Source of the DNA: JAGVSR01 sp964589785
GTDB lineage: Bacteria > Pseudomonadota > Alphaproteobacteria > Rhizobiales > Hyphomicrobiaceae
Direction of reading: 5' to 3'
DNA: 64,000 nt
Assembly (NCBI GenBank): GCA_964589785.1
Contig: CAZPUQ010000003.1
Span: 62,001 to 126,000 of the forward strand
The position numbers and the translations under genes are program-made. Positions 1 through 8,361 of this stretch are shown here, piece after piece. Positions within the stretch are counted from its first letter, which is position 1. Every line of letters begins with the position of its first letter. Under the pieces are notes generated by a model. That model saw only the letters and a list, made by a program, of their open reading frames with translations, ran no database searches and had not been told where the DNA came from.

Positions 1-439
1 AGCCGAGAGCCAGGATCGACTTCTGCGGCCCGCGGCCCGCGGCGATCGCCTTCAGGATGTCGATCGTCGCCGTCAGGCTGATGCCGCCCGCGATGCGGAG
101 CGTGGAATCGGTCGTGTAGTAGTCTGCCGTGTGCAGGACGAACCCGCGTCCGGTCTCCACCGGCCCGCCCATGTGGACCTCGCGGTCGAGGATGTCGGCG
201 GCGATGCCGTCCTCGGCCCCGCGCGGCGTGATGCCGAGCCGTTCGAGGAGATCCGGGAACGTGATGTGATCGGCGCGGTGATTGATGATGAGACCCATGG
301 CGCCCTCCTTGGAATGGGCGCACAGGTAGATGACCGACTTGGCAAAGCGCTTGTCGGTCATGATCGGCATGGCAACGAGCAGTTGCCCCTCGAGCGTGAT
401 GCCGCTTGCCGGCCGGCGCTTGGATTTCGACGTCATCAT
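1..439 (-). CDS. YqgE/AlgH family protein (3' end cut by window edge)
   Basis: This gene is truncated by the left edge of the window; about 146 residues are visible. The translation contains GQLLVAMPIM, then SVIYLCAHSKEGAMGLIIN and HMGGPVETGRGFVLH, which are the hallmarks of the YqgE/AlgH (DUF179, UPF0301) family. The molecular function of the family is not settled; AlgH was named for an effect on alginate transcription in Pseudomonas. Two adjacent in-frame ATGs (439, 436) and one at 445 are all possible starts. It is divergent from the DsbD-N-like gene that begins about 40 bases away, an arrangement I recall as common in Rhizobiales. Confidence 0.88.
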   Translation of the reverse strand, partial: MMTSKSKRRPASGITLEGQLLVAMPIMTDKRFAKSVIYLCAHSKEGAMGLIINHRADHITFPDLLERLGITPRGAEDGIAADILDREVHMGGPVETGRGFVLHTADYYTTDSTLRIAGGISLTATIDILKAIAAGRGPQKSILALG

Positions 440-482
440 CCGCATAATCTAGTGCGCTCAAGGCCAATCTGTGAAGGGTCTG

Positions 483-1454
483 ATGGAGATTGATCGTGCA
501 GGACATCACATGCCTCGGCAGCCGGGCGGCGGCATGCCGATAGCGCCGAAAGCAGCGTTGAACAGCGGCTTCGGCCCGAGCACCGCAGTGGGCGCGCGGT
601 GCCGAGGTCCCGGCCTGGGACCCGTCCTGGCGTTCCTTGCGTGGGGCTTGGCCGTCGTCGTTCATCCGGCGGCGGCGCAGGACATCGCAAGCGATTGGAT
701 CGAGGGCGAGAGAAACCGAATCCGGATGACCGCCGGCTACGTCGAGGGGGCCGCACCTGGAACGGTCATGGCGTTCATCGAGCTGGCGATGGACAAGGGC
801 TGGAAGACCTACTGGCGCAATCCCGGCACCGCCGGCGGCATTCCCCCGGAGTTCGACTGGAGCCAATCGCAGAACGTTGCGAAGGCGGAGGTTCTGTTTC
901 CCATTCCGAAGGTCATGAGCGACAAGGCCGGAGACGTGATCGGCTATCGCGAGTTCGCCGTTTTCCCCGTGCGGATATGGCCGCAGGACCCGAGCGCCGC
1001 GCTCGCGCTCGACGTGACCGTGAGCTACGGCATCTGCGAGACGCTGTGCGTGCCGGCCGAGGCCAGGCTCACGCTCGCGGTGCCGCCCGGACCCCTGCCG
1101 CCTGCAGGCCCGGACGCCGCCGCCGCCTTCAAGGCAGTCCCTCGTGTCGCGCCCGATCTCAGCCCGGGAGATCCCGTCGACCTCAGGGTCGAGCAACATC
1201 TCTCCGGACCAGCCCCCGTGATCCGTCTCTCGGCCCGGTTCCCCGGCGATGCCGCGGAGGCCCGGATGTTCATCGACGTCGCAGACGGCCGCTACGTGCC
1301 CCTTCCCGTGAAGCGCGACGCGGAGGGCGAGAGGGTGACGTTCGAGATTGACCTTGCGAAACCGGAGGACCTCGCCGCGGTCCGCGGGGCGAGCATCCGC
1401 GTGACGCTGGCGGGCTCGAAGGGGCAGTCCGAGGACGGTTTCGTGGTCGACTGA
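483..1454 (+). CDS. Exported protein with DsbD N-terminal-like (DsbC/DsbD_N) domain
   Basis: The protein has a hydrophobic export segment (GPVLAFLAWGLAVVVHPAAAQ, cleavage expected after the AAA) and then a periplasmic domain carrying AFIELAMDKGWKTYWRNPG and SYGICETLCVPAEARL. That is the pattern of the DsbD N-terminal immunoglobulin-like domain, which receives reducing equivalents through a Cys pair; here the pair is the C-x3-C of the ICETLC segment. Full-length DsbD also has a membrane core and a thioredoxin domain, which are absent, so this is a stand-alone N-domain protein. The start is uncertain: GTG 471, ATG 483, ATG 510 and ATG 534 are in frame. A Prx5 peroxiredoxin follows on the same strand, consistent with a redox role. 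Confidence 0.82.
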   Translation: MEIDRAGHHMPRQPGGGMPIAPKAALNSGFGPSTAVGARCRGPGLGPVLAFLAWGLAVVVHPAAAQDIASDWIEGERNRIRMTAGYVEGAAPGTVMAFIELAMDKGWKTYWRNPGTAGGIPPEFDWSQSQNVAKAEVLFPIPKVMSDKAGDVIGYREFAVFPVRIWPQDPSAALALDVTVSYGICETLCVPAEARLTLAVPPGPLPPAGPDAAAAFKAVPRVAPDLSPGDPVDLRVEQHLSGPAPVIRLSARFPGDAAEARMFIDVADGRYVPLPVKRDAEGERVTFEIDLAKPEDLAAVRGASIRVTLAGSKGQSEDGFVVD

Positions 1455-1540
1455 GCCGCCGTCCGCGTACTAAGAACGAGGACGGTGAAGCGTGCGTGCG
1501 GCGCTGCCCGTTGTAACGCGGAAGGGTAGGAGAGACGAAC

Positions 1541-2044
1541 ATGACGATCAAGGTCGGCGACCGGCTGCCCAATGCCAAGTTCATGACGCTGACGGCGGAG
1601 GGGCCGAAGCCGCTGACCTCGGACGAAGTGTTCAAGGGCAAGAAGGTCGCCCTCTTCGCGGTGCCGGGCGCCTTCACGCCAACCTGCCATCAGGCGCATA
1701 TGCCGGGCTTCCTGGCGCGCGCCGGCGACCTCAAGTCGAAGGGCGTCGATACGATCGCGTGCACGGCGGTGAACGATGTCTTCGTTCTCGACGCGTGGTC
1801 CAAGGCGTCGGGCGCGGAGGGCAAGATCCTCATGCTCACGGATGACGGCGCGGCCTTTGCCAAGGCGATCGGACTCGACATCGATTTGACAGGCGCCGGC
1901 GTCGGCCTTGGTGTGCGCTCCAAGCGCTATGCGATGCTCGTCGACGACGGCGTCGTCAAGGTGCTCAACGTCGACGAGTCGCCGCCGGTCCACGACAAGT
2001 CGAGCGCCGATGCCCTGTGCAGGAACATCGACGCGATCATCTAG
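1541..2044 (+). CDS. Peroxiredoxin, Prx5/glutaredoxin-dependent type
   Basis: This 167-residue protein covers a whole Prx5-type AhpC/TSA fold. It should reduce hydrogen peroxide and organic peroxides in the cytoplasm using glutathione/glutaredoxin or thioredoxin. The peroxidatic site PGAFTPTCH is intact, with the peroxidatic cysteine at residue 49; further cysteines lie at about residues 74 and 161. An AGGAGA ribosome binding site precedes the ATG. The stop codon shares the palindrome CTAG with the stop of the converging rnhA, so the two genes overlap tail to tail. Confidence 0.93.
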   Translation: MTIKVGDRLPNAKFMTLTAEGPKPLTSDEVFKGKKVALFAVPGAFTPTCHQAHMPGFLARAGDLKSKGVDTIACTAVNDVFVLDAWSKASGAEGKILMLTDDGAAFAKAIGLDIDLTGAGVGLGVRSKRYAMLVDDGVVKVLNVDESPPVHDKSSADALCRNIDAII

Positions 2045-2502
2045 CCGCCCCGGTTCTTGTAGGGACCCATGCCCTGGCGCGCGAGCTCGTCGGCGCGCTC
2101 GTTCTCAGGGTGGCCGGCGTGCCCCTTCACCCAATGCCAGTCGACCTCGTGGCGGTGGCGTGCGGCCTCCAGCTCCTGCCACAGCTCGGCATTCTTGACC
2201 GGCTTTTTGTCGGCGGTGCGCCAGCCGTTCCTGCGCCAGGAATGGATCCAGGTCGTGATGCCGTTCTTGACGTAGGCGCTGTCGGTATAGAGGTCGACAT
2301 GCGCCGCGCGCTTCAGCGCGCCGAGCGCCTCGATGACGGCCTGCAGCTCCATGCGGTTGTTGGTCGTCTCGGGCGCGCCGCCGAAGAGCTCCTTGCGGTG
2401 CTCGCCCCAGATGAGCACCGCGCCCCAGCCTCCGGGCCCTGGATTTCCCGAGCAGGCGCCGTCCGTATAAATGACGACCTTTCTGGGGCCGGCGTGGGTC
2501 AT
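2041..2502 (-). CDS. rnhA: Ribonuclease HI
   Basis: RNase HI degrades the RNA strand of RNA-DNA hybrids (R-loops, primers) in the cytoplasm. The 153-residue protein has the normal single-domain length and all four metal-binding acidic residues: D14 in YTDGACSGNPGPGG, E52 in NNRMELQAV, D74 in YTDSAYV and D138 in ERADELAR. Its ATG overlaps the thrB stop codon as ATGA, which indicates translational coupling in an ispH-thrB-rnhA operon, the usual alphaproteobacterial order. Confidence 0.98.
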   Translation of the reverse strand: MTHAGPRKVVIYTDGACSGNPGPGGWGAVLIWGEHRKELFGGAPETTNNRMELQAVIEALGALKRAAHVDLYTDSAYVKNGITTWIHSWRRNGWRTADKKPVKNAELWQELEAARHRHEVDWHWVKGHAGHPENERADELARQGMGPYKNRGG

Positions 2503-3470
2503 GCCGCCCCGCCGAGCCCGTAGGCGGAGATCGAGCGCACGGTCTGATGGAAGCGCAGGCGCCGGACGTAGTCGAGAGGATTGTGCGGGGTCACGAGCGC
2601 GTTGGCCGGCCGGTTGAGCCAGTCGTAGGAGCGCGTCAGAAGAAAGCGGATCGCCGCGCCGCGGGCGAGGAGCGGCATGGCGGCTCGCTCGGCGGGCGAC
2701 AGCCGGCGCTCGCTATCGTAGCCTTCGAGCAGCGCCCGCCCCTTCGTGACGTTGAACGAATAGTCCTTCTCGAAGCACCAGGCATTGAGGCAGATCGCAA
2801 GGTCGTAGGCGAGCGCGTCGTTGCAGGCGAAGTAGAAGTCGATCAGGCCGGACAGGCGATCGCCGAGGAAGAAGACGTTGTCGGGAAAGAGGTCGGCGTG
2901 GATGATGCCGTGCGGCAGGTCCTCAGGCCAGGCGGAATCGATCAGCATCAGCTCGTCGTGGATGAGCGACTTGAGCCCGGGCGCAATGTCGTCGGCATGG
3001 TCGCGGATCTTCTCGAAGAGAATCCTCCAGTCGCTGACACCGAGCGCGTTCGGCCGCCAAAGCGGGAAACCGTCCGCCGCCAGATGCAGCCGGGCCAGCG
3101 CCCGGCCCAACTGCGCGCAGTGGTCGGCGCGCGGCTTCCTCACCGAGAAGCCGTCGAGAAACGTCACCATCGCGGCCGTGCGTCCGGCAAGCTCGGAAAG
3201 GATGGCGCCGGCGCGCGCATGCACCGGGGTGGGGCACGAGACGCCGCGCCCGGCCAGGTGCTCCATGAGGCCGAGAAAGAACGGCAGGTCTTCGCGCGCC
3301 ACGCGCTTCTCGTAGAGCGTCAGAATGAAGCGCGCCGTCGTCGTCTGCACGAGATAGTTCGTGTTTTCGACGCCGTCGGCAATCCCCTTGTAGGCGACCA
3401 GCGTTCCGACGTCGTAACGGGCCAGGAAATCCGACAGCTCGTCGTCATTCACTTCGGTATAGACGGCCAT
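2499..3470 (-). CDS. thrB: Homoserine kinase, ThrB (APH-fold type)
   Basis: This enzyme phosphorylates homoserine with ATP in threonine biosynthesis. It is the aminoglycoside-phosphotransferase-fold type found in alphaproteobacteria, not the GHMP type of E. coli. Visible motifs are the N-terminal MAVYTEVNDDEL start, GVENTNYLV in the nucleotide loop, the catalytic HADLFPDNV loop and the metal-binding GLIDFYFACND. I chose the ATG at 3470 because it gives the standard N-terminus (323 residues); a longer open frame upstream overlaps ispH. Only 10 bases separate it from the ispH stop, and it overlaps rnhA by four bases. Confidence 0.96.
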   Translation of the reverse strand: MAVYTEVNDDELSDFLARYDVGTLVAYKGIADGVENTNYLVQTTTARFILTLYEKRVAREDLPFFLGLMEHLAGRGVSCPTPVHARAGAILSELAGRTAAMVTFLDGFSVRKPRADHCAQLGRALARLHLAADGFPLWRPNALGVSDWRILFEKIRDHADDIAPGLKSLIHDELMLIDSAWPEDLPHGIIHADLFPDNVFFLGDRLSGLIDFYFACNDALAYDLAICLNAWCFEKDYSFNVTKGRALLEGYDSERRLSPAERAAMPLLARGAAIRFLLTRSYDWLNRPANALVTPHNPLDYVRRLRFHQTVRSISAYGLGGAA

Positions 3471-3480
3471 GCGGCGGATC

Positions 3481-4512
3481 TCACATCGGCCGGGCGGGAG
3501 TTTCGGCCGCGAGCGACGAGGTCGAGCCGGGTGTGCGCACGTCGCGCAACTCGCGCGGAACATTGAAGGCGATGCTTTCGGATGCGGTCGTCACGATATC
3601 GACGCTGACGTCGAAGCGGTCGCGCAAGGTCTCGATGACCTCGTTGACGAGCTGCTCGGGGGCCGAGGCGCCGGCGGTGATGCCGAGCGTGCGTGCGCCG
3701 GCGAGACGGTCCCACGGGATGTCGCGGGCGCGCTCGATCAGGACCGCGTTGGCACAGCCCGCGCGCGCAGCGACCTCGACGAGCCGGACCGAATTCGACG
3801 AGTTCGGCGCGCCGATGACCAGCAGGCAGTCGAGCCGCGGGGCGATGGCCTTCACCGCAGCCTGCCGGTTGGTCGTCGCATAGCAGATGTTCTCCTTCGC
3901 CGGGCCGGCGATGGCCGGAAAGCGATCGGTGAGGATGGCCACGATCTCGGCCGTGTCGTCCACCGACAAGGTCGTCTGTGTCACGAAGGCGAGCTTGGCA
4001 GGATCGCTTGGAACGAACGTGCGCGCCTCAGCGGCGGTCTCAATCAGCCGCACGGCGCCCTGCGGCAATTGTCCCATCGTGCCTTCGACCTCGGGATGGC
4101 CCTTATGCCCGACGAGGACGATCTCGCGACCTTCGGCGTGATGGCGCTGAGCCTCCAGGTGAACCCTGTAAACCAGTGGGCAGGTCGCATCGAGGGCGAA
4201 CATCTGGCGCTCGCGGGCCGCCTCCACCACCGACTTGGCGACGCCATGTGCCGAAAAGATCACGGGCTGTCCGTCGTCGGGAATCTGGTCGAGCTCGTCC
4301 ACAAAAACGGCACCTTTTGCCCGGAGAGCTTCGACGACGAAACGATTGTGGACGATCTCGTGCCGCACGTAGACAGGGGCGCCGTACTTGGCCAAAGCCA
4401 GCTCGACGATTTGGATGGCGCGATCGACGCCGGCGCAGAAACCGCGCGGAGCGGCGAGCAGAACGGTGAGACTCGGCCGCGTGGTTAATGGCGGATGGTG
4501 CATATCCGGCAT
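3481..4512 (-). CDS. ispH: 4-hydroxy-3-methylbut-2-enyl diphosphate reductase, IspH
   Basis: IspH performs the last step of the MEP isoprenoid pathway, reducing HMBPP to IPP and DMAPP with an iron-sulfur cluster. The three cluster cysteines are at about C26 (PRGFCAGVDRA), C111 (DATCPLV) and C210 (ENICYATTNRQ). The catalytic acidic motif HPEVEGT and TQTTLSVDDT are also present. At 343 residues it is of normal length, with a slightly extended C-terminus ending in SLAAETPARPM. It is the first gene of the operon with thrB and rnhA. M1 or M4 (4503) could be the start. Confidence 0.98.
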   Translation of the reverse strand: MPDMHHPPLTTRPSLTVLLAAPRGFCAGVDRAIQIVELALAKYGAPVYVRHEIVHNRFVVEALRAKGAVFVDELDQIPDDGQPVIFSAHGVAKSVVEAARERQMFALDATCPLVYRVHLEAQRHHAEGREIVLVGHKGHPEVEGTMGQLPQGAVRLIETAAEARTFVPSDPAKLAFVTQTTLSVDDTAEIVAILTDRFPAIAGPAKENICYATTNRQAAVKAIAPRLDCLLVIGAPNSSNSVRLVEVAARAGCANAVLIERARDIPWDRLAGARTLGITAGASAPEQLVNEVIETLRDRFDVSVDIVTTASESIAFNVPRELRDVRTPGSTSSLAAETPARPM

Positions 4513-4689
4513 GAAAATCAGAGTCCTCGCTGGCGCGTGGCGGACGGCCGCCCCATTGGAATTGTCCGCGCTGTCGGCGGGGTGGTACAGTTCGAATCAC
4601 GGCGCGGGGGGATTGCGTGCGGCCAATCGGGACTGTCGTTCCGAGGGCCGATCCTCCCACTGCGGCAGCATTATGCGGATGGGCACGCG

Positions 4690-5343
4690 ATGACGCAATC
4701 GATCCCTATGGCCTCGCGAAGAGCCTTGACGCTCGCCGTGTCACTCTGGGCCGCCAGTCTCCTCGGCGGGTGCGGCCTCTCCTCGATTACCTCCGGTCTC
4801 GGCTCTGGAATCCTGGGCGGCGGCAGCGCCAAGACGGAGACCGGCACGGTCAGCGAGGAGCAACTGCTCTCGGCGGCCCAGAGCGGGGATTCGGCGCAAT
4901 CCACCGGCGGCATCGAGGTCGCACATGGCTGCCCGCGCTTCGTGCCGTGGCCGCGCGACAACTTCGTGACGATCTACGAGATGGGCCGGGTGGGCGACGG
5001 CATGGCCGTCATGCACCGTGGCGAGATCACCAAGACGGCGCGCGAATGCGCGATTGAGCCGGCGCGGGTCACGGTCAAGTACGGTTTCTCGGGACGCATC
5101 CTGCTCGGGCCCAAGGGTCGGCCGGGACCGATCTCGCTGCCGGTGCAGGTCTTCGTCACCGACGAGAAGCGCAACCGGATCACGGAAGACCGCATGAATG
5201 TCGATGTGAACGTGACCGTCGAAAACCCCATCGGCTATTTCTCGGCCGTGCGTACGGTGACGTTCGACATCCCGGAAGGCTCGCGGCCCGGCGACTATCA
5301 GGTCTTCGTCGCCTTCGACCGCAAGGTGCCCGGCGCGGGCTGA
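4690..5343 (+). CDS. Predicted lipoprotein of unknown function
   Basis: I do not recognise a named family. The 217-residue protein begins with a lipoprotein signal: MASRRALTLAVS, hydrophobic stretch, then the lipobox SLLGGC. A Gly/Ser-rich linker (LGSGILGGGSAKTETG) follows, and then a compact domain with CPRFVPWPRDNFVTIYEMG and VTVENPIGYFSAVRTVTFDIPEG, suggesting a beta-rich periplasmic fold. I chose ATG 4690 because it gives the signal peptide; the frame is open upstream to 4495 but that part overlaps the ispH promoter region. The Lgt enzyme encoded at 59.9 kb would lipidate it. The inverted repeat at 5397-5424 ends its transcript and the converging atp operon. Confidence 0.72.
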   Translation: MTQSIPMASRRALTLAVSLWAASLLGGCGLSSITSGLGSGILGGGSAKTETGTVSEEQLLSAAQSGDSAQSTGGIEVAHGCPRFVPWPRDNFVTIYEMGRVGDGMAVMHRGEITKTARECAIEPARVTVKYGFSGRILLGPKGRPGPISLPVQVFVTDEKRNRITEDRMNVDVNVTVENPIGYFSAVRTVTFDIPEGSRPGDYQVFVAFDRKVPGAG

Positions 5344-5392
5344 GCGCTGCGGCTCAACGCCCTCGTCGAGGCTCGGCTGACGCGCCGCGCGC

Positions 5393-5426
5393 AAAAAAGA
5401 AGGCCGGGCGATCCCGGCCTTCTTTG
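5393..5426. terminator. Bidirectional rho-independent terminator between atp operon and lipoprotein gene
   Basis: A perfect 12-bp stem (AAGAAGGCCGGG at 5397-5408, CCCGGCCTTCTT at 5413-5424) with a CGAT loop. Six A residues at 5393-5398 supply a U-run for minus-strand transcripts (atp operon, which ends at 5449), and TTCTTTG supplies a weaker one for the + strand lipoprotein gene. Confidence 0.92.
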
Positions 5427-5448
5427 TCGTTCAAGACCGAGGTGAACC

Positions 5449-5967
5449 TCAGTTGAGGCGGCCCTTGATCTCGCTGATGCCGCTCGCGATGAGCGCATCG
5501 GCGTCCGCGCCCTTCACTTTCGCGCGCAGAATCTTCTCGGCGGTGGCGAGCGCCATGTCGACGGCGGCCGAGCGAACCTCGCCGACGGCCTGGGCTTCCG
5601 CGCGTGCAATCTTCTCCTCGGCCGACTTGGTGCGCCGCTCAAGCGTCTCGGCAAGCGTCTTGCGCGTCTCGGACGCGAGCGTCTCGGCCTCGCGCCGTGC
5701 TTGCGCGACGATCTCCTTGGCCTCCTCCTCGGCTTCCTTGCTCCGCCGCTGGTAGTCGGCGAGAAGCTGCTGGGCCTCCTCGCGGATGCGGCGGGCGTCG
5801 TCGAGCTCCTTGCGGATCGCATCCGCGCGCAAGTCGAGCGCCTTGCCGATCGTATCGGGGACCTTGAAGTAGACAAGCACGCCGATGAAGGCGAGGAGGG
5901 CGAGGCCGGTCCAGAAGTACGTGTCGCCGGGGTCGAGAAGCGACGCCATCACGATCGTTGCGGTCAT
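5449..5967 (-). CDS. atpF: F0F1 ATP synthase subunit b
   Basis: The peripheral-stalk b subunit holds F1 against rotation. The 172-residue protein has one N-terminal membrane helix (YFWTGLALLAFIGVLVYF, about residues 17-34), then a long charged coiled coil rich in Ala, Glu and Arg (DARRIREEAQQLLADYQRRS). It is paired with b' immediately upstream, as in alphaproteobacteria and other lineages with heterodimeric stalks. It is the last gene of the operon, and the 12-bp stem terminator lies 25 bases after its stop. Confidence 0.96.
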   Translation of the reverse strand: MTATIVMASLLDPGDTYFWTGLALLAFIGVLVYFKVPDTIGKALDLRADAIRKELDDARRIREEAQQLLADYQRRSKEAEEEAKEIVAQARREAETLASETRKTLAETLERRTKSAEEKIARAEAQAVGEVRSAAVDMALATAEKILRAKVKGADADALIASGISEIKGRLN

Positions 5968-5973
5968 GGGCCG

Positions 5974-6519
5974 TTACTCCCCGCTGCGGGCGCCAAGCGC
6001 GCGTTTGACTTCCTCGGCGCTCACGTCCTTGCCGGTTAGCTGCTTGATGACGGGGCCGGCGATGTCGGCGGCGATATCGCTGACGCTTGCCAGCGCCTTG
6101 CGCTTCGTGTCGGCGATGCGGGCCTCCGCACCGGCGAGCTTGCTGGCCGTCTCCGCTTCGACCGTCGCGCGCTCGCGCTCCACCTCGCCGGCAAGCTTGT
6201 CGCGCGTCTCGCGGGCGATCGTCGTGGCGTTGGTGCGCGCCTCCGACAGAGACTTCTCATAGGTCTTCATCGCCGCGTCGACCTCCTCCTTGAGGCGCTC
6301 GGCGGCGTCAATGTCGCGGCGGATGCGATCCTGCCGCTCCTCGATCACGCCGCCGATGCGCGGGATCGCCACGCGCTTCATGAGCGCATAGAGCGCGACG
6401 AACGAGATGGCGAGCCAGACGAGCTGGGGCGAGAGAGTCGACGGGTCGAGCGGCGGGAAAAGCTTGCTCGGAGGGCCGCCGTGCGGGACTTCGGTTCCCG
6501 TTGTAACGGGCTCGGTCAT
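5974..6519 (-). CDS. F0F1 ATP synthase subunit b'
   Basis: This is the second, diverged b-type stalk subunit (often called AtpG or AtpF2). The N-terminus is a Pro/Gly-rich segment (GGPPSKLFPPLDPSTLSPQ), followed by one membrane helix (LVWLAISFVALYALMK) and a coiled coil (RRDIDAAERLKEEVDAAMK). I chose ATG 6519 (181 residues); a GTG at 6579 would add 20 residues with no clear ribosome binding site. It lies six bases upstream of atpF and downstream of atpE. Confidence 0.94.
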   Translation of the reverse strand: MTEPVTTGTEVPHGGPPSKLFPPLDPSTLSPQLVWLAISFVALYALMKRVAIPRIGGVIEERQDRIRRDIDAAERLKEEVDAAMKTYEKSLSEARTNATTIARETRDKLAGEVERERATVEAETASKLAGAEARIADTKRKALASVSDIAADIAGPVIKQLTGKDVSAEEVKRALGARSGE

Positions 6520-6682
6520 GGTCTCGGCCTTGAGGTCGTTGGCCTGGGGCGGCCTGAATTCGTCCTGAGGGCGGCGCACGACGGTCGTTCAGCCGACCGG
6601 CGCGACGCGGGCCCCCGCATGGAAAGGAGTGCCGAGGAGCCGCGCGGGCCCCTCGGCAGATGCGGCTGCCGCGACGGCAGGA

Positions 6683-6907
6683 TCAGGTGAACAGCAGCAG
6701 GAACGCGACGACAAGCGCGAAGATGCCGAGAGCTTCCGTCACGGCGAAGCCGAAGATGAGGCGGCCGAACTGGCCGTCGGCAGCCGAGGGGTTGCGCAGT
6801 GCGCCCTGCAGGAACTGGCCGAACAGGTTGCCCACGCCGATGGCCGCGATGCCGATGCCGAGAGCGGCAATGCCCGCACCGATGAACTTAGCCGACTGAG
6901 GATCCAT
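6683..6907 (-). CDS. atpE: F0F1 ATP synthase subunit c
   Basis: Subunit c forms the proton-driven rotor ring. The 74-residue protein is a two-helix hairpin: a Gly-rich helix 1 (GAGIAALGIGIAAIGVGN), the polar loop with R38-N39-P40 that contacts F1, and helix 2 with the proton-carrying carboxylate E58 in FAVTEALGIF. The use of Glu and lack of extra ion-binding polar residues are consistent with a proton rather than sodium ring. It sits between atpB and the b' gene. Confidence 0.98.
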   Translation of the reverse strand: MDPQSAKFIGAGIAALGIGIAAIGVGNLFGQFLQGALRNPSAADGQFGRLIFGFAVTEALGIFALVVAFLLLFT

Positions 6908-6962
6908 AAACTCTCTCCCTGTGGTTGATCGTGTGTTGGAGGTGATGCCGAGACCCGGACCG

Positions 6963-7745
6963 CTAGTGACTGGGGTGCAGGGCGTCGTTCAGGTACATGC
7001 AGGTCAGCATCGCGAAGACGTAGGCCTGCAGGAATGCGACGAGGAACTCGAGCGCCGTGATGCCGAGCACGGCGATCAGCGGCAGCGGCGCGATGGCCGC
7101 GGCCGCACCGCCTGCGCCAAGGAGCATGATGATGAATCCGGCGAAGACTTTCAGCGTGATGTGCCCGGCGAGCATGTTCGCGAACAGACGCAGCGAATGG
7201 CTGAGCGGCCGCGAGAAGAAGGAGATGACCTCGATGACGGAGACCAGCGGCAGGACGTAGAGCGGCACACCGTCCGGGACGAAGAGCTTCAGGAAGCCGA
7301 AGCCGTTCTTGGCGAAGCCTACGACGATCACCGTGACGAAGACGAGGAGGGCGAGCGCCGCGGTGACCCAGATCTGGCTCGTCACCGTGAAGAAGCCGGG
7401 GATCATGCCGAGCATGTTCAAGGTGAGGATGAACAGGAACAGCGTGAACACGAGCGGGAAGAACTTCATGCCCTGCTCGCCCATGCTGTCGCGGACCATG
7501 CCGGCGACGAACTCGTAAAGGCTTTCCGCCACGGACTGCAGGCGGCTCGGGACCAGCGAGCGGCCGCGCGAGGCGTACATGAGAAGGCCGAAGGAGAGGA
7601 GGACGCCCGCGATCATGAACAGGGCCGAGTTCGTGAACGTCGCGTCGACGCCGAAGATCTCGAGCGGGAAGATGCGCTTCACCTCGAACTGATGGATGGG
7701 GTCGGGCATTCCGCCGCCCCCATGTGCCCCGTGCTCTGCTGCCAC
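6963..7745 (-). CDS. atpB: F0F1 ATP synthase subunit a
   Basis: Subunit a provides the two proton half-channels next to the c ring. The 260-residue polytopic protein has the essential arginine R186 in SHSLRLFANMLAGH and the conserved C-terminal ITALEFLVAFLQAYVFAML. The N-terminus is Gly/His-rich (MAAEHGAHGGGG). It is preceded by atpI (32-base gap) and followed by atpE (55-base gap) in the standard alphaproteobacterial F0 operon. Confidence 0.98.
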   Translation of the reverse strand: MAAEHGAHGGGGMPDPIHQFEVKRIFPLEIFGVDATFTNSALFMIAGVLLSFGLLMYASRGRSLVPSRLQSVAESLYEFVAGMVRDSMGEQGMKFFPLVFTLFLFILTLNMLGMIPGFFTVTSQIWVTAALALLVFVTVIVVGFAKNGFGFLKLFVPDGVPLYVLPLVSVIEVISFFSRPLSHSLRLFANMLAGHITLKVFAGFIIMLLGAGGAAAAIAPLPLIAVLGITALEFLVAFLQAYVFAMLTCMYLNDALHPSH

Positions 7746-7777
7746 GTCCCTACCCCAGGTGTTCTATCGCCGCGCGT

Positions 7778-8194
7778 TCAGTCGTTGTCTGCGTCGTCCG
7801 GCATGGACCGGCCGATATCTCCGCCGGTCTCGGCCAGGATCTCGGCCTGCATCTGCTTGAAGGCCCTCAAAATGTTGAGGATGCCTGCGCCGAAACCGAA
7901 CATCAGGAACACGAGGAACAGCCAGGGCTTGGTTCCGAGCCACGTGTCGAGCATGTACCCGATGAAGCCGCCGACCAGAATGGCAGCCACGAGCTCGGTG
8001 GACATCCTCAACCCGTAAGCCATCCCACGCGAGCGGTTGGCCCGGTCCTGCTGCGCCTCGGCCTCGGCCTGCTTTTCCGCCTGGACCCCCCCGATGTGGG
8101 TGCCCAGCTCCGAGGCTCGCCGTTTGAACTCAGCAATCTCCTCAGGGCTCAGGTTTCCCTTTGGAGGGGGAGCCCCACGGTCTGGGTCCGACAT
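7778..8194 (-). CDS. atpI: AtpI/Gct family F0 assembly protein
   Basis: AtpI assists c-ring assembly and may bring in magnesium. The 138-residue protein has a charged N-terminal half with a short helical stretch (EIAEFKRRASELGTHIGG) and two membrane helices (LVAAILVGGFIGYMLD and WLFLVFLMFGFGAGILN) separated by TWLGTKP, which is typical of the alphaproteobacterial form. It is the first gene of the atp F0 operon; 167 bases separate it from smc upstream, which probably hold the operon promoter. Confidence 0.93.
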   Translation of the reverse strand: MSDPDRGAPPPKGNLSPEEIAEFKRRASELGTHIGGVQAEKQAEAEAQQDRANRSRGMAYGLRMSTELVAAILVGGFIGYMLDTWLGTKPWLFLVFLMFGFGAGILNILRAFKQMQAEILAETGGDIGRSMPDDADND

Positions 8195-8361
8195 CGGAAT
8201 CCTCTGCGGAAATCGGCCGAAAACGCGAAGGTTTTCGAGCGCGCCGCACCATATGAGCGGCCCCCTAGGGTGTCAAGAAAGGGCAACCGCGGCGCCCTCG
8301 GCCCGGGGTATGGCGAAACCGCGCAGGGCGGGCACGCTATGGCCGGCGAAAAGGTCGGCAA

